This document shows positions 11,294 to 25,800 of a DNA stretch of 64,000 bases, one piece after another. The stretch is from Panopea generosa. Taxonomy: Eukaryota; Mollusca; Bivalvia; Adapedonta; Hiatellidae. A model generated the notes under the pieces. That model was given only the letters and a program-made list of their open reading frames with translations, was not told the origin of the DNA and did not search any database. The stretch's first letter is position 1, and every line of letters begins with the position of its first letter. The stretch lies in contig CM055899.1 of assembly GCA_029582155.1 (NCBI GenBank), positions 58,321,349 to 58,385,348 of the forward strand, given 5' to 3'. The translations under genes and the position numbers were made by a program.

Positions 11294-12243
11294 CAGTAAC
11301 AACCCGCAGAAACGTCTTTAAAGAAATATCAAACTATTCGCGTAAATGGGGTCTCACAATAAATGTTAATAAAACAAAAATATGTATCTCCGAGAGAAAA
11401 AAACAAATAAATAATTTTGAATTTTTTGTTAACGGGGAACCTATTGAAGTTGTTGACACGTTTTGTTATTTAGGTATAAAATTCACTTACACGGGTAACA
11501 TGACACACGCTGTGAACGCGTTATCTGAACAAGCATTGAAGGCTTATAACAACTTACTATCTGTTTGTGATAAACTCAATCTTGACATTAAAACCAAATT
11601 ATCACTTTATGACTCGATGGTGGTACCTACTATCTTATATGAGGCGGAAGTCTGGGGTATCTATGCTTTCAACGAAGTAGATAAAATTCATATTAAATTC
11701 TGCAAACGTATTTTAGGTGTCCGTCAGCAAACCTCAAATCTAGCTGTATTAGGGGACCTAGGAAGATATCCACTGTCAATTATAGCTAAAGAGAGACTGG
11801 ACTAAGATCATGAAAAACCAAATTTTATTACATGTATATATAAATCTTTTATTGATCAATGTGAAACTATCACTGGTAAATGTTGGAGGAGTAATGTGAA
11901 GGAATATTTAGATAAACTAGGATTTGGTGAACCATGATTAAACTTTAATACTGACGTAAATTATTTACCCATGTTCAGACAGAGAATATGTGATCAGTAT
12001 ATCCAGAGATGGAATACTGGCATTGAAGAATTGCCTAAATTGGAATATTTTAGGATTATTGAAGAAACGGTTCATTTTTGAAAATTATTTAGATGTATTA
12101 AAAAATAATGCCATCAGAAAACAGTTAAAGTGTCTTAGATTAAGCTTCCACGATTTTGAAATTGAGTTTGGAAGATTTAATAATATAGATAGAGAAAAGA
12201 GGCTTTGTAAATTGTGTTCCATGAAAGTTGTTGAATCTGAATA
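11294..12243 (+). pseudogene. Non-LTR retrotransposon (LINE) reverse transcriptase, 3' remnant
   Basis: A frame open from about 11287 to the stop at 11803-11805 encodes the end of a reverse-transcriptase domain: KWGLTINVNKTK, then FCYLGIKF, then ILYEAEVWG and IHIKFCKRILGV. These are typical of the thumb and C-terminal region of mollusc LINEs (Jockey/CR1-like clades; exact clade not determined). After 11805 the same protein continues through in-frame stops at 11803 and near 11936 and 12079. It then shifts frame to read IEFGRFNNI and RLCKLCSMKVVESEY, the start of the C-terminal Cys-Cys-His-Cys motif. The final His and Cys are missing because minisatellite sequence begins directly after codon EY at about 12243. 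The 5' three quarters of the element are absent. It is a dead fragment of a reverse transcriptase that would act in target-primed integration. Confidence 0.85.
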
Positions 12244-15200
12244 TTTATATATGTACATGGTTTGGCTCTCAGTCTATATGTACATGGTTTGGCTCTCAGT
12301 CTATATGTACATGGTTTGGCTCTCAGTCTTTATGTACATGGTTTGGCTCTCAGTCTATATATGTACATGGTTTGACTCTCAGTCAATATGTACATGGTTT
12401 GACTCTCAGTCTATATATGTACATGGTTTGGCTCTCAGTCTATATATGTACATGGTTTGGCTCTCAGTCTATATATGTACATGGTTTGACTCTAAGTCTA
12501 TATATGTACATGGTTTGACTCTCGATCTATATATGTACATGGTTTGGCTCTCAGTCAATATGTACATGGTTTGGCTCTCAGTCTATATATGTGCATGGTT
12601 TGACTCTCAGTCTATATATGTACATGGTTTTGCTCTCAGTCTATATGTACATGGTTTGGCTCTCGGTCTTTATATGTACAAGGTTTGGCTCTCAGTCAAT
12701 ATATGTAAATGGTTTGGCTCTCAGTCTTTATAAACATAGTCTAGCTCTCAGTCTATATGTTCATGGTTTGGCTTTCAGTCTATATATGTACATGGTTTGG
12801 TTCTCAGTCTATATATGTACATGGTTTGGCTCACAGTCTATATAAACATAGTTTAGCTCTCAATCTTCATGTACATGGTTTGGCTCTTAGTCTATATGTA
12901 CTGATTTGACTCTATATTCCTGTACATGGTTAAACTCTCAGTCTATATGAACATGGTTTGGCTCTCAGTCAATATGTACATTGTTTGGCTCTCAGTCTAT
13001 ATATGTACATGGTTTGGCTCTCAGTCTATATAAACATGGTTTGTCTCTCAATCTTCATGTACATGGTTTGGCTCTAAGTCTATATGTACTGATTTGACTC
13101 TATCTTCCTGTACATGGTTAAACTCTCAGTCTATATGAACATGGCTTGGCTATCAGTCTATATGAACATGGTTTGGCTCTCAATCTTCCAGTACATGGTT
13201 TGGCTCCTAGTGTTCCTGTACATTGTTTGGCTCTTAGTCTTCCTGTACATGGTTTGACTCTCAGTCTTCCTGTACATGGTTTCGCTCTCAATCTTCCAGG
13301 ACATGGTTTAGCTCTCAGTCTTCCTGTACATGGTTTGGCTCTCAATCTTCATGCATATGGTTAGGCTCTCAGTCTATATGTACATGGTTTGGAACTCAGT
13401 CAATATGAACATGGTTTGGCTTTCAATATTCATGTACATAGCTTGGCTATCAGTCTTTATGCACATGGTTTGGCTCTCAATCTATATGTACATGGTTTGG
13501 CTCTAAGTCTATATATGTACATGGTTTTGCTCTCAATCTATATGTACATGGTTTGGCTCTCAGTTAATATGTACATGGTTTGACTCTCAGTCCATATATG
13601 TACATGGTTTGGCTCTCAGTCTATATGTACATGGTTTTGCTTTCAATCTATATGGACATGGTTTTGCTCTCAGTCTTCCAGTACATGGTTTGGTTCTCAG
13701 TATATATGGACATGGTTTGGCTCTCAGTCTTCCAGTGCATTGTTTGGCTCTCAGTATATCTGTACATAGTTTGGTTCGCAGTCTTTCTGTACGTGGTTTG
13801 GCTCTCAATCTTCATGTAGATGGTTTGGCTCTCAGTCTTCCTGTACATGGTTTGGCTCTCAATCTTCATGTAGATGGTTTGGTTCCCAGTCTATATGTAC
13901 ATAGTTTGGCTCTCAATCTTCATGTATATGTTTTGGCTCTCAATCTTCCTGTACATGGTTTGGCTCTCAGTCTATATGTACATGGTTTGGCCCTAAGTCT
14001 ATATGTACATGGTTTGACTCTCAATCTTCCTGTAGATGTTTTGGATCTCAATCTTCCTGTATATGGTTTGGCTCTCAGTCTATATGTACATGGTTTGGCC
14101 CTAAGTCTATATGAACATGGTTTGGCTCTCAATCTATATGGACATGGTTTGGCTCTCAATCTTCCAGTACATGGTTTGGCTCTCAGTCTATATGGACATG
14201 GTTTGGCTCTTAGTCTTTCAGAACATTGTTTGGCTCTCAATCTATATGTACATAGTTTGGTTCGCAGTCTTCCTGTACGTGGTTTGGCTCTCAATCTTCA
14301 TGTAGATGGTTTGGCCCTTAGTCTATATGTACATGGTTAGGCTTTCAGTCTTCCTGTACATGGTTTGGCTCTATATCTTCATGTAGATGGTTTGGCTCCA
14401 AGTCTATATGTACATGGTTTGGCTATCAATCTTCCTGTAGATGTTTTGGCTCTCAATATTCCTGTATATGGTTTGGCTCTCAGTCTATATGTACATGGTT
14501 TGGCCTGAAGTCTATATGAACATGGTTTGGCTCTCAATCTATATGTACATGGTTTGGTTCTCAGTCTATATGTACATGGTTTGGCTCTCAATATTCCTGT
14601 ACATTGTTTGGCTGTCAGTCTATATGTACAGGGTTTCGCTCTCAATCTTCCTGTACATGTTTTGGCTCTCAATCTTCCTGTACATGGTTTGGCTCTCAGT
14701 CTATATGTACATGGTTTGGCTTTCAGTCTATATATGTACATGGTTTGGCTCTCAGTCTATATGGACATGGTTTGGCTCTCAGTCTTCCTGTACGTGGTTT
14801 GGCTCTCAATCTTCCTGTACATGGTTTGGCTTTCAATCTTCCTGTACATTGTTTGGTTGTCAGTCTATATGTACATGGTTTGGCTCTCAATCTATGTGGA
14901 CATAGTTTGGCTCTCAGTCTTCCAGTAAATGGTTTGACTCTCAGTCTATATGGACATGGTTTGGCTTTCAGTCTTTCAGTACATTGTTTTGCTCTCAATC
15001 TATATGAACATAGTTTGGTTTGCAGTCTTCCTGTACGTGGTTTGGCTCTCAATCTTCATGTAGATGGTTTTGCCCTTAGTCTATATGTACATGGTTAGAC
15101 TCTCAGTCTTCCTGTACATGGTTTGGCTCTCAATCTTAATGTAGTTGGTTTGGTTCCCAGTCTATATGTACATGATTTGGCTCTCAATCTTCCTGTTGAT

Positions 15201-18200
15201 GTTTTTGCTCTCAATTTTCCTGTACATGGTTTGGCCCAAAGTCTATATGTACATGGTTTGGCTCTCAATCTATATGTACATGGTTTGGTTCTCAGTCTAT
15301 ATGTACATGGTTTGGCTCTCAATCTTCCTGTACATGGTTTGGTTCTCAGTCTATATGTACATGGTTTGGCTCTCAATCTTCCTGTACATGGTTTGGCTCT
15401 CAGTCTATATGTACATGGTTTGGCTCTCAATCTATGTGGACATAGTTTGGCCCTCAGTCTATATATGTACATGGTTTGGCTCTCAATCTATATGTACATG
15501 GTTTGGCTCTCAGTCTATATGTACTTGGTTTGGCTCTCAGTCTATATGGACATGGTTTGGCTCTCAGTCTTCCAGTCGTGGTTTGACTCTCAGTCTATAT
15601 GGACATGGTTTGGCTCTCAGTCTTTCAGTACATTGTTTGGCTCTCAATCTATATGTACATAGTTTGGTTCGCAGTCTTCCTGTACGTGGTTTGGCTTTCA
15701 ATCTTCATGTATATGGTTTGGCCCTTAGTCTATATGTACATGGTTAGGCTTTCAGTCTTCCTGTACATGGTTTTGCTCTCAATCTTCATGTAGATGGTTT
15801 GGCTCCAAGTCTATATGTACATGGTTTGGCTCCTAATCTTCCTGTAGATGTTTTGGCTCTCAATTTTCCTGTATATGGTTTGGCTCTCCGTCGATATGTA
15901 CATGGTTTGGCCCTTAGTCTATATATACATGGTTTGACTCTCAGTCTATATGTACATGGTTTGGCTCTCAATATTTCTGTACATGGTTTGGCTCTCAGTC
16001 TATATGTACATGGTTTGGCTCTCAGTCTATATGTACATGTTTTGGCTCTCAATCTTCCTGTACATGGTTTGGCTCTCAGTCTATATGAACATGGTTTGGC
16101 TCTCAATCTTCCTGTACATGGTTTGGCTCTCAGTCTATATGTACATGGTTTAGCTCTCAGTCTATATGTACATGGTTTGGTTCTCAGTCTATATATAAAT
16201 GGTTTAGCTCTCAGTCTATATGTACATGGTTTGGCTCTCAGTCTAAATGTACATGATTTGGTTCTCAGTCTATATGTACATGGTTTGGCCCTAAGTCTGT
16301 ATGAACATGGTTTGGCTCCCAACCTATATGTACATGGTTTGGTTCTCAATCTTCCTGTAGATGTTTTAGCTCTCAATCTTCCTGTATATGGTTTGGCTCT
16401 CAGTCTATATGTACATGGTTTGGCCCTAAGTCTATATGAACATGGTTTGGCTCTCAATCTTTATGTACATGGTTTGGTTCCCATTCTATATGTACATGGT
16501 TTGACTTTCAATATTCCTGTACATGGTTTGGCTCTCAGTTTATATGTACATGGTTTCGCTGTCAATCTTCCCGTACATGTTTTGGCTCTCAATCTTCCTG
16601 TACATGGTTTGGCTCTCAGTCTATATGTACATGGTTTGGCTATCAATCTATATGTACATGGTTTGGCTTTCAGTCTATATATGTACATGGTTTGGCTCTT
16701 AGTCTATATGTACATGGTTTGGTAATCAATCTATATGGACATGGTTTGGCTCTCAGTCTATATGTACATGGTTTGGCTCTCAATCTATATATACATGGTT
16801 TGGCTCTCAGTCTATATGTACATGGTTTAGCTCTCAATATATATGGACATGATTTGGCTCTCAGTCTTCCAGTACATGGTTTGGTTCTCAGTCTATATGG
16901 ACATGTTTGGCTCTCAGTCTTCCAGTACATTGTTGGCACTCAATCTATATATACATAGTTTGGTTCGCAGTCTTCCTGTACATGGTATGGCTCTCAATCT
17001 TCATGTAGATGGTTTGGCCCTTAGTATGTATGTACATGGTTAGACTCTCAGTCTTCCTGTACATGGTTTGGCTCTCAATCTTCATGTAGATGGTTAGGCT
17101 CCAAGTCTATAAGTACATGAATTGGCTCTCAATCTTCCTGTAGATGTTTTTGCTCTCAATCTTCCTGTATATGGTTTGGCTCTCATTCTATATGTACATG
17201 GTTTGGCCCTAAGTCTATATGTACATGGTTTGGCTCTCAATCTATATGTACATGGTTTGGTTCTCATTCTATATGTACATGGTTTGGCTCTCAATCTTCC
17301 TGTACATGGTTTGGCTCTCAGTCTATATGTACATGGTTTGGCTCTCAATCTTCCTGTACATATTTTGGCTCTCAATCTTCCTTTACATGGTTTGGTTCTC
17401 AGTCTATATGTTCATGGTTTGGCTCTCAATCTATATGTACATGGTTTGGCTTTCAGTCTATTTATGTACATGGTTTGGCTCTCAATCTATGTGGACATGG
17501 TTTGGCTCTCAGTCTTCCAGTACATGGTTTGACTCTCAGTCTATATGGACATGGTTTGGCTCTCAGTCTTTCAGTAAATTGTTTGGCACTCAATCTATAT
17601 GTACATAGTTTGGTTCGCAGTCTTCCTGTACGTGGTTTGGCTCTCAATCTTCATGTAGATGGTTTGGCCCTTAGTCTATATGTACATGGTTTGGCTTTCA
17701 ATCTTCCTGTACATGGTTTGGCTCTCAATCTTCATGTATATGGTTTGGCTCCCAGTCTATATGTACTTGGTTTGGCTCTCAATCTTCCTGTAGATGGTTT
17801 TGCTCTCAATCTTCCTGTATATGGTTTGGCTCTCAGTCTATATGTACATGGTTTGGCCCTAAGTATATATGTACATGGTTTGGCTTTCAATCTATATGTA
17901 CATGGTTTGGTTCTCAGTCTATATGTACATTGTTTGGCTCTCAATCTTCCTGTACATGGTTTGGCTCTCAGTCTATATGTACATGGTTTGGCTCTCAATC
18001 TTCCTGTACATGTTTTGGCTCTCAATCTTCCTGTACATGGTTTGGCTCTCATTCTATATGTACATGGTTTGGCTCTCAATCTGTATGTACATGGTTTGGC
18101 TTTCAGTCTATATATGTACATGGTTTTGCTCTCAGTCTATATGTTCATGGTTTGGCTCTCAATCTACATGGACATGGTTTGACTCTCAGTCTATATATGT

Positions 18201-19893
18201 ACATGGTTTGGCCCTCAATCTATATGGACATGGTTTGGCTCTCAGTCTATATGTACGTGGTTTGGCTCTCAATCTCTATGGACATGGTTTTGCTCTCAGT
18301 CTTCCAGTACATGGTTTGGCTCTCAGTCTATATGGACATGGTTTGGCTTTCAGTCTTTCAGTAAATTGTTTGGCTCTCAATCTATATGTACATAGTTTGG
18401 TTTGCAGTCTTCCTGTACGTGGTTTGGCTCTCAATCTTCATGTAGATGGTTTGGCCCTTAGTCTATATGTACATGGTTAAGCTTTCAGTCTTCCTGTGCA
18501 TGGTTTGGCTCTCAATCTTCATGTATATGGTTTGGCTCCAAGTCTATATGTACATGGTTTGGCTCTTAATTTTCCTGTAGATGTTTTGGCTCTCAATCTT
18601 CCTGTATATGGTTTGGCTCTCAGTCTATATGTACATGGTTTGGCCCTAAGTCTATATGTACATGGTTTGGCTTTCAATCTATATGTACATGGTTTGGCTC
18701 TCAGTCTATATGTACATGGTTTGGCTCTCAATCTTCCTCTACATGGTTTGGCTCTCAGTCTATATGTACATGGTTTGGCTCTCAATCTTCCTGTACATGT
18801 TTTGGCTCTCAATCTTCCTGTACATGGTTTGGCTCTCAGTCTATATGTACATGGTGTGGCTCTCAATCTATATGTACATGGTTTGGCTTTCAGTCTATAT
18901 ATGTACATGGTTTGGCTCTCAGTCTATATGTACATGGTTTGGCTCTCAATCTATATGGACATGGTTTGACTCTCAGTCTATATATGTACATGGTTTGGCT
19001 CTCAATCTATATAGAAATGGTTTGGCTCTCAGTCTGTATGTACGTGATTTGGCTCTCAATCTATATGGACATGGTTTTGCTCTCAGTCTTCCAGTACATG
19101 GTTTGTCTCTCAGTCTATATGGACATGGTTTGGCTCTCAGTCTTTCAGTACATTGTTTGGCTCTCAATCTATATGTACATAGTTTGGTTCGCAGTCTTCC
19201 TGTACGTGGTTTGGCTCTCAATCTTCATATAGATGGTTTGGCCCTTAGTCTAGATGTACATGGTTAGGCTTTCAGTCTTCCTGTGCATGGTTTGGCTCTC
19301 AATCTTCATGTATATGGTTTGGCTCCAAGTCTATATGTACATGGTTTGGCTCTTAATTTTCCTGTAGATGTTTTGGCTCTCAATCTTCCTGTATATGGTT
19401 TGGCTCTCCGTCTATATGTACATGGTTTGGCCCTAAGTCTATATGTACATGGTTTGGCTCTCAATCTATCTGTACATGGGTTGGTTCTCAGTCTATATGA
19501 ACATGCTTTGGCTCTCAATCTTCCTGTAGATGGTTTGGCTCTCAGTCTATATGTACATGGTTTGGCTCTCAATCTTCCTGTACATGTTTTGGCTCTCAGT
19601 CGTTCTGTACATAGTTTGCCTCTCAGTCTATATGAACATGGTTTGGCTCTCAATCTTCCTGTACATGGTTTGTCTCTCAGTCTATATGTACATGGTTTAG
19701 CTCTCAGTCTATATGTACATGGTTTGGCTCTCAATCATCCTGTACATGGTTTGGCTCTCAGTCTATATGTACATGGTTTGGTTCTCAGTCTATATGTAAA
19801 TGGTTTGGCTCTCAGTCTATATGTAAATGGTTTGGCTCTCAATCTTCCTGTACATGGTTTGGCTCTCAGTCTATATATACATGGTTTGGCTCA
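12244..19893 (-). repeat. 27-bp minisatellite family A, inverted, about 283 copies
   Basis: Plus-strand units read GGTTTGGCTCTCAGTC plus TATATGTACAT; the reverse complement is the GACTGAGAGCCAAAC unit of 1298-2972, so the array is the same family in the opposite orientation. Most units are 27 bp. A 29-bp variant with an extra TA dominates the first 600 bp and shifts the reading frame. From about 13600 the array has higher-order structure: a marker group, TTCGCAGTCTTCCTGTACG with its neighbours, recurs near 13769, 14248, 15009, 15662, 16959, 17610, 18391 and 19180 (spacings about 480-790 bp, one double). Long open frames on both strands are repeat artefacts. Confidence 0.97.
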
Positions 19894-22536
19894 AGTCATG
19901 CAGAATACACCTGAATATGTGGGGAAGTAGTGACTTACTTAAAGAAGGTATATTTGTTATTAGTTGATAACGTGTGCTGACCCGCTGTTAATTAAATTAC
20001 AAAAATACTGCAAAAGGTTAAAAACCAGATACAATTTAACAAAAAGTGTGTATCTAAAATATAATACTTGTTGTGGGATTAGAAATCAGATCGACTGAGT
20101 GACAATCGGCAGATAAAACCATTATGCTATGTAAGATAGATGCTGAATTTTGCATTTACCTCCAACGTTAAGTTTTCATTTTACACTATTTCTCAATAAG
20201 TACTAGTGCTAGAACACTCATACTTGGATTATAGTTATAACTAACACCCTGCATTCTATAATGCAGATGTTGAGTTCTTTTCTTTTTTTTTTTTTATTTA
20301 TTTAAAAAAAAATTATTCTTTTTTTATTTTTTAATTTTAATTTTTTTTTTTTTTTTTTTTTTTTTTTGTTGATAAATATGTTAAACTGAGACATACTGGT
20401 TAAAGTTTTTTTTGTTTTTTTTTTAAATATGTTTAACTTAGAAATACTGGTTACAGTTTTGTGTGCAACTACCATCAAGTTCATATCTCAAACATCACTT
20501 AATGTATTTGATCGAAACTTCACACAATTCTTCCCACAATATTCCCACAATATTTCGTAGTCAATAGTTTTATAATTCTTGCTTGCATGAATATAATTTT
20601 TTTTTCTCTCCCATGTGTGTATTAACGGTCAAAGCGGACACAGCGAGACATAATATTCCGTGGAATTCTTGTTTTCTGTTTACTTTCTCTTAAACGATTA
20701 AGAAGATGTTTTTATTCAGAGTGCTATGGAAGGAAGGAATGTCAATGTTTATTTTTACTGCTGCATACATATGATATATTCGTTGCCAGTCCTGACGACG
20801 GATTCCAACGTATTTTAGATAATTAAACGATTAATGTGACACACAGAGGATGAATGTAAATAAGATAGAACCAAAGAAATGGTATTTAAAAAATCGAATG
20901 AGTATGTGACATATCAACTTTGTGTTTCGTTACATTAAAGTGATATTTCACTTGCCTACAGCTTCTATTCATATGAACAACTCAATTGCTGACCTTTCTG
21001 TGACATAATGATATTTTAGAAATATTGTATCAATTGTATAATAATGAAATCAATCTTGTGACTACCAGGTAATGAAATGATGACGATATAGCAAGCATCC
21101 ATTAGACGCAACTGTCTCTATGCCTAAAATATATACATGTACACATGGAATAATATCTGTCTGATTTAACGATGAGCTAAATTAGTTTAATTGTTGTTGT
21201 CAAATACTAATCAAATTCGATACATATATCTGAGCTTTGTAAAAATCAAAATCATACGTATTATAATAGTGTGATACATTTCCCGAATATATGTGTATAC
21301 TAATATATAATAGAGTATAGTAAGTAATAATTAATTATTGCTTAAATAAAAGTAAAAAGTCATATAACACAGCTTGCTTACAATGCTGATTCGCGCGTAC
21401 TCATTTTTAATAGTATGACGAAATAAATAGTTCTACGTGACAGGCCACACATTGCTACAGTATGTTATTATTTATATAGTGGATTATATAATTTATATTG
21501 CTAATTTAATAATTTTGTTGTTTATTTCATATTATCTTATTAATGTGTTCCTATTTTATATATTTTTTGTTGATTCCATATACTATTAGTTTTACAATTG
21601 TTTTTAATAAGTAGTGATATACAAGGGAAATTACTGTTTACTAAAATGGATGCAAACATTTTCTAGTTAACTTCCCATTAGTAACAAAGTAAACTATCCC
21701 TTACCAGCACACGGACTTTTTATTTGTATACTATCAAATTTTATTATGTGTTTATATTGTAGAATAAATTATGAACTGTGTGTGAGGCGGTGGTGAAGAG
21801 TTTTAATTATTCGTACATAATGTAATACTAGCATTCCATCATAACTCGTAGCAAATATAACTGTCTTTTCTACTTGTTTTCGTTGGTTTCTTTTCTCTTT
21901 ACGTCTCACACCACTATTACACTTCCCATAGGGCTCAATTGTAACATTTATGTCCAAAACAGAGTGAAAAATTAAATTCTGCAGCATGTGTCCTGGGCTC
22001 AAATTCTTCACTGGTTCAAGATATGCAATCATAAAGAAAAAAAAGAGTATACATTGACCAGGTTTTTTTTTTAAATTCAATGCTTTTGTGAGACCTATCA
22101 ATTTCCAGAGTAATAATATGTCAACTATTCGCCCTAGATGCGGTTCGAACCAACAATTCTGAAATGGCACAGAATTGTCAAGAAAGCTGGTATCAGCATC
22201 ACATTTTCAGTGGTGATTTCTAAAATACTGACCATTTAACTCATGCTAGCAAAAAACAAAACATTGCTGTACAAAGCGCTGAAAACAAAGATGAAAAAGA
22301 GAACTAAAGTTTTATTTCTACCTCCTTCATCTGTAGGTCCGGAGTACTCTCCGGAGTACTCAAGGGAGATAATAGTGGTGTGAGTTCTAAAACTATGCTA
22401 TTAAGAGCAGTATCAAAGTTTTTTTGTATATTAAATGTAATTATTATATTAAACTAGATCAAATGCATGAAAATACATAAAACAGAATATCTTTAATTTC
22501 GTAATATTGTACATCGTAATTTGAAATATGTCATTA
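19894..22536. other. Non-coding unique DNA with poly-T tract
   Basis: No gene recognised. 20279-20368 is a T-rich low-complexity tract. A minus-strand frame at 21769-22170 has no family features and contains an F/K-rich stretch from homopolymers. A palindromic box B-like GGTTCGAACC lies near 22142 without a convincing box A. Confidence 0.5.
20068..20148 (-). mobile_element. Degenerate tRNA-like SINE head
   Basis: On the minus strand the sequence reads CATAGCATAATGGTTTTATC, then CCGATTGTCACTCAGTC and a box B-like GATTTCTAATCCCAC. It resembles a decayed tRNA-derived head with box A and box B at plausible spacing. No body was identified. Confidence 0.35.
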
Positions 22537-22740
22537 TGACCCTTGAGCGCATGGTCTAGTGGTAGAGCATCGAACACATGTTCGGAGGGCCGTGGGTTCG
22601 ATCTTCTCCCGCAGCTGTGTATGGTGAGCACTTTTTCCGCATATACTTTGTACTGGTTCTACCCAGGAAGACTTCGAGCGTGATTTGCCTAAGTTGTAAA
22701 AACTTCTTTCACAATCGAAGTAAAATAAATAAGTTTAAAC
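22537..22740 (+). mobile_element. tRNA-derived SINE, type 2 (GAGCGC head)
   Basis: The head reads GCGCATGGTCTAGTGG (box A) and GTGGGTTCGATC (box B) about 45 bp later. The body continues GCATATACTTTGTACTGG, AGACTTCGAGCG and ends in AAGTAAAATAAATAAG. The same family occurs at 28293 (+) and 52530 (-). Confidence 0.8.
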
Positions 22741-22857
22741 TATGACCCGAGATCAAACATTTCAGAATATTATTATTACAAATATACATTAAATGACTGA
22801 TGGAATTACTAATATGAATCATACCAAACTTTCGATATCGGTGCCGCATGAAAATCC

Positions 22858-25800
22858 CAGTATCATTAATCAAAGGTACAGTAACACAGATGTGATACGC
22901 TGTACTTGATCTTTGTATAATTAGTCAAAGATACAGCAATAGAGGTGTGATACGCTGTACTTGTATTTTGTATCGAAGGTAGAGCAACGGAGGTTTGATA
23001 CTCTGTACTTGTGCTTTGTATCATTAATCAAAGGTACAAAAACAGAGGTGTGATACGCTATGCATGTGTTTTGTAGCATAAATCAAACGTACAGCAACAG
23101 AGGTATTATACGCTGTGCTTGTGCTTTGTATCATTATTCAAATGTACAGCAACAGAGATTTGATACACTGTTCTTGTGCTTTGTCTCATAAATAAAATGT
23201 ACAGCAATAGAGGTGGGATACGCCCTACTTGTACTTTGTATCATTAATCAAAGGTACAACAACAGAGGTGCAACACGCTGTACTTGTACTTTGTATCATT
23301 AATCAAAGGTTTAGCAACGGAGATGAGATACGCCGTACTTATTTATTGTATCATTAACCAAAGGAACAGCAACGGAGATGCGACACGCTGTACTTGTACT
23401 TTGTATCATTTATCAAAGAAACAGCTATAGAGGAGCCACACGCTGTGCTTTCAAATTGTATCATTTAACAAAGGTACAGCAACAGAGGTCCGACGCGCCG
23501 TATTTGTACTTTGTATCACTAATCAAAGAAACAGCATCAGAGGTGTGATACGCCATACTTGTACTTTGTATCATTAATCAAAGATACAGCAACAGAGGTG
23601 TGATACGATGTACTTGTACTTTGTACCATGAATCAAAGATACAGCAACAGAGGTGTGATACTCTGTACTTGTACTTTGTATCACTAATCAAAGATATAGC
23701 AACAAAGGTGTGATACGCCGTACTTGTACTTTGCATCATTATTTAAAGATACAGCAACGGGGATGCGATACGCTATACTTGTACTTTGTATCATTAATCA
23801 AAGTACAGCAACAGAGGTGTGAGACGCTGTGCTTGTGCTTTGTATCATTAATCAAAGGTACAACAACAGAGGTGTGATACGCTGTACTTGTGCTTTGTAT
23901 CATTAATCAAAGGTATAGCAACAGAGGTGTGATACGCTGTGCTTGTGCTTTGGTGTGATATGCCAAACTTGTACTTTGTATCATTAATAATCAAAGTTAC
24001 AGAAACGGAGGTGTGATACGCTGTGTTTGTACTTTGTATCATTAACCAAAGGTACAACAACGGAGGTGTGATGCACCGCATTTGTTCTTTGTAACATTAA
24101 TCAAAGGTAGAACGCAGAGGTGTGATACACCTTACTCGTACTTTGTATCATTAATCAAATGTACAGCAACAAAGATGCGATACGCTGAACTTGTACTTTG
24201 TATCATTAATCAAAGGTACAGCAACAGAGGTGTGATACACTGTACTTGTACTTTAAATCGAAGTTAGAGCAACGGAGGAATAATACTCTGTACTTTTACT
24301 TTGTATCATTTATCAAAGGTACAGCAACAGAGGTGTGATACGCTGTGCTTGTGCTTTGTTTCATTAATCAAAGGTACAGCAACAAAGGTGTGCGACGCTG
24401 TCTTTGTGCTTTGTATTATTTATCAAAGGTACAGCAACAGACGTGTGAGACGCTGTACTTGTACTTTGCATCATTAACCAAAGTTACGACAACGGAGATG
24501 CGATACGCCATGCATACACTTTGTATCATTTATCAAAGGTACAGCAACAGAGGTGTGATACGCTGTACTTGTACTTTGCATCATTAACCAAAGTTACGAC
24601 AACGGAGATGCGATACGCCGTGCATGCACTTTGTATCATTTATCAAAGGTACAGCAACAGACGTGTGAGACGCTGTACTTGTACTTTGCATCATTAACCA
24701 AAGTTACGACAACGGAGATGCGATACGCCGTGCATGCACTTTGTATCATTTATCAAAGGTACAGCAACAGAGGTGTGATACGCTGTACTTGTGCTTTGTA
24801 TCATAAATCAAAGATACAGCAACAGAGGTGTGAGACGCTGTCCTTGTGTTTTGTACCATTAATCAAAGGTACAGCAATACAAGTGTGAGACGCTGTACTT
24901 GTACTATGTATCATTAACCAAAGTTACGACAACGGAGATGCGATACGCCGCTCATGTACTTTGTATCATTAACCAAAGGTACAGCAACGGAGGTGTGATA
25001 CGCCGAAATTGTACTTTGTATCAATAGTCAAAAAACAGCAACGGAAGTGTGATATGCCATACTTGTGCTTTGTGTCATTAATCAAAGGTACAGCAACAGA
25101 GGTATGATACGTTGTGCTTGTGCTTTGGTATGATACGCCGTACTGGTGTTTTGTATCATTAATCAAAGTCACAGCAACAGAAGTGCGATACGCTGTGCTT
25201 TGACTTTTTATCATTAATCAAAGATACAGCAACAGAGGTGTAATATGCTGTACTTGTGCTTTGTGTCATTATCAAAGATACAGCAACAGAGGTGTGATAC
25301 GTTGTGCTTGTGCTTTGGTGTGATACGCTGTACTTGTGCTTTGTATCATAAATCAAAGGTACGGCAACAGAGGTGTGATATGTCTAAATTGTACTTTGTA
25401 TCATTAATCAAAGGTACAGCAACAGAGGTGTGGTACGACGTACTTGTACTTTGTATTATTAATTAAAGGTACAGCAACAGAGGTGTGATACGCCTTACTT
25501 GTACTTTATATAATTAACCAAAGGTACGACAACGGATGTGTGATACGCCATGCATGTACTTTGTATCATTAATCAAAGGTACAGCAACGGAGGTGTGATA
25601 CGCCGTTTTTGTACTTTGTATCATTAATCAAGGTACAGCAGCAGATGTTTGATACGCCATACTTGTACTTTGTATCATTATTCAAAGGTACAGCAATGGA
25701 TATGCGATACGCTGTACTTGTACATTGTATCATTAATCAAAGGTACAGCAATAAAGAAGCGATAAGCCGTGCATGTACTTTGTATCATTAACCAAATATA

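Noticed and set aside
12244-19893. Long open frames (up to about 300 codons) of repeated 9-residue units on both strands
   Set aside because: Several frames on both strands are open together, as expected from a 27-bp unit lacking stops. Units drift without codon bias, and 29-bp variants break the frames.
21769-22170. A 133-codon minus-strand frame as a gene
   Set aside because: It contains homopolymer-encoded runs and a tRNA box B-like GGTTCGAACC in its first codons, and shows no family motif.
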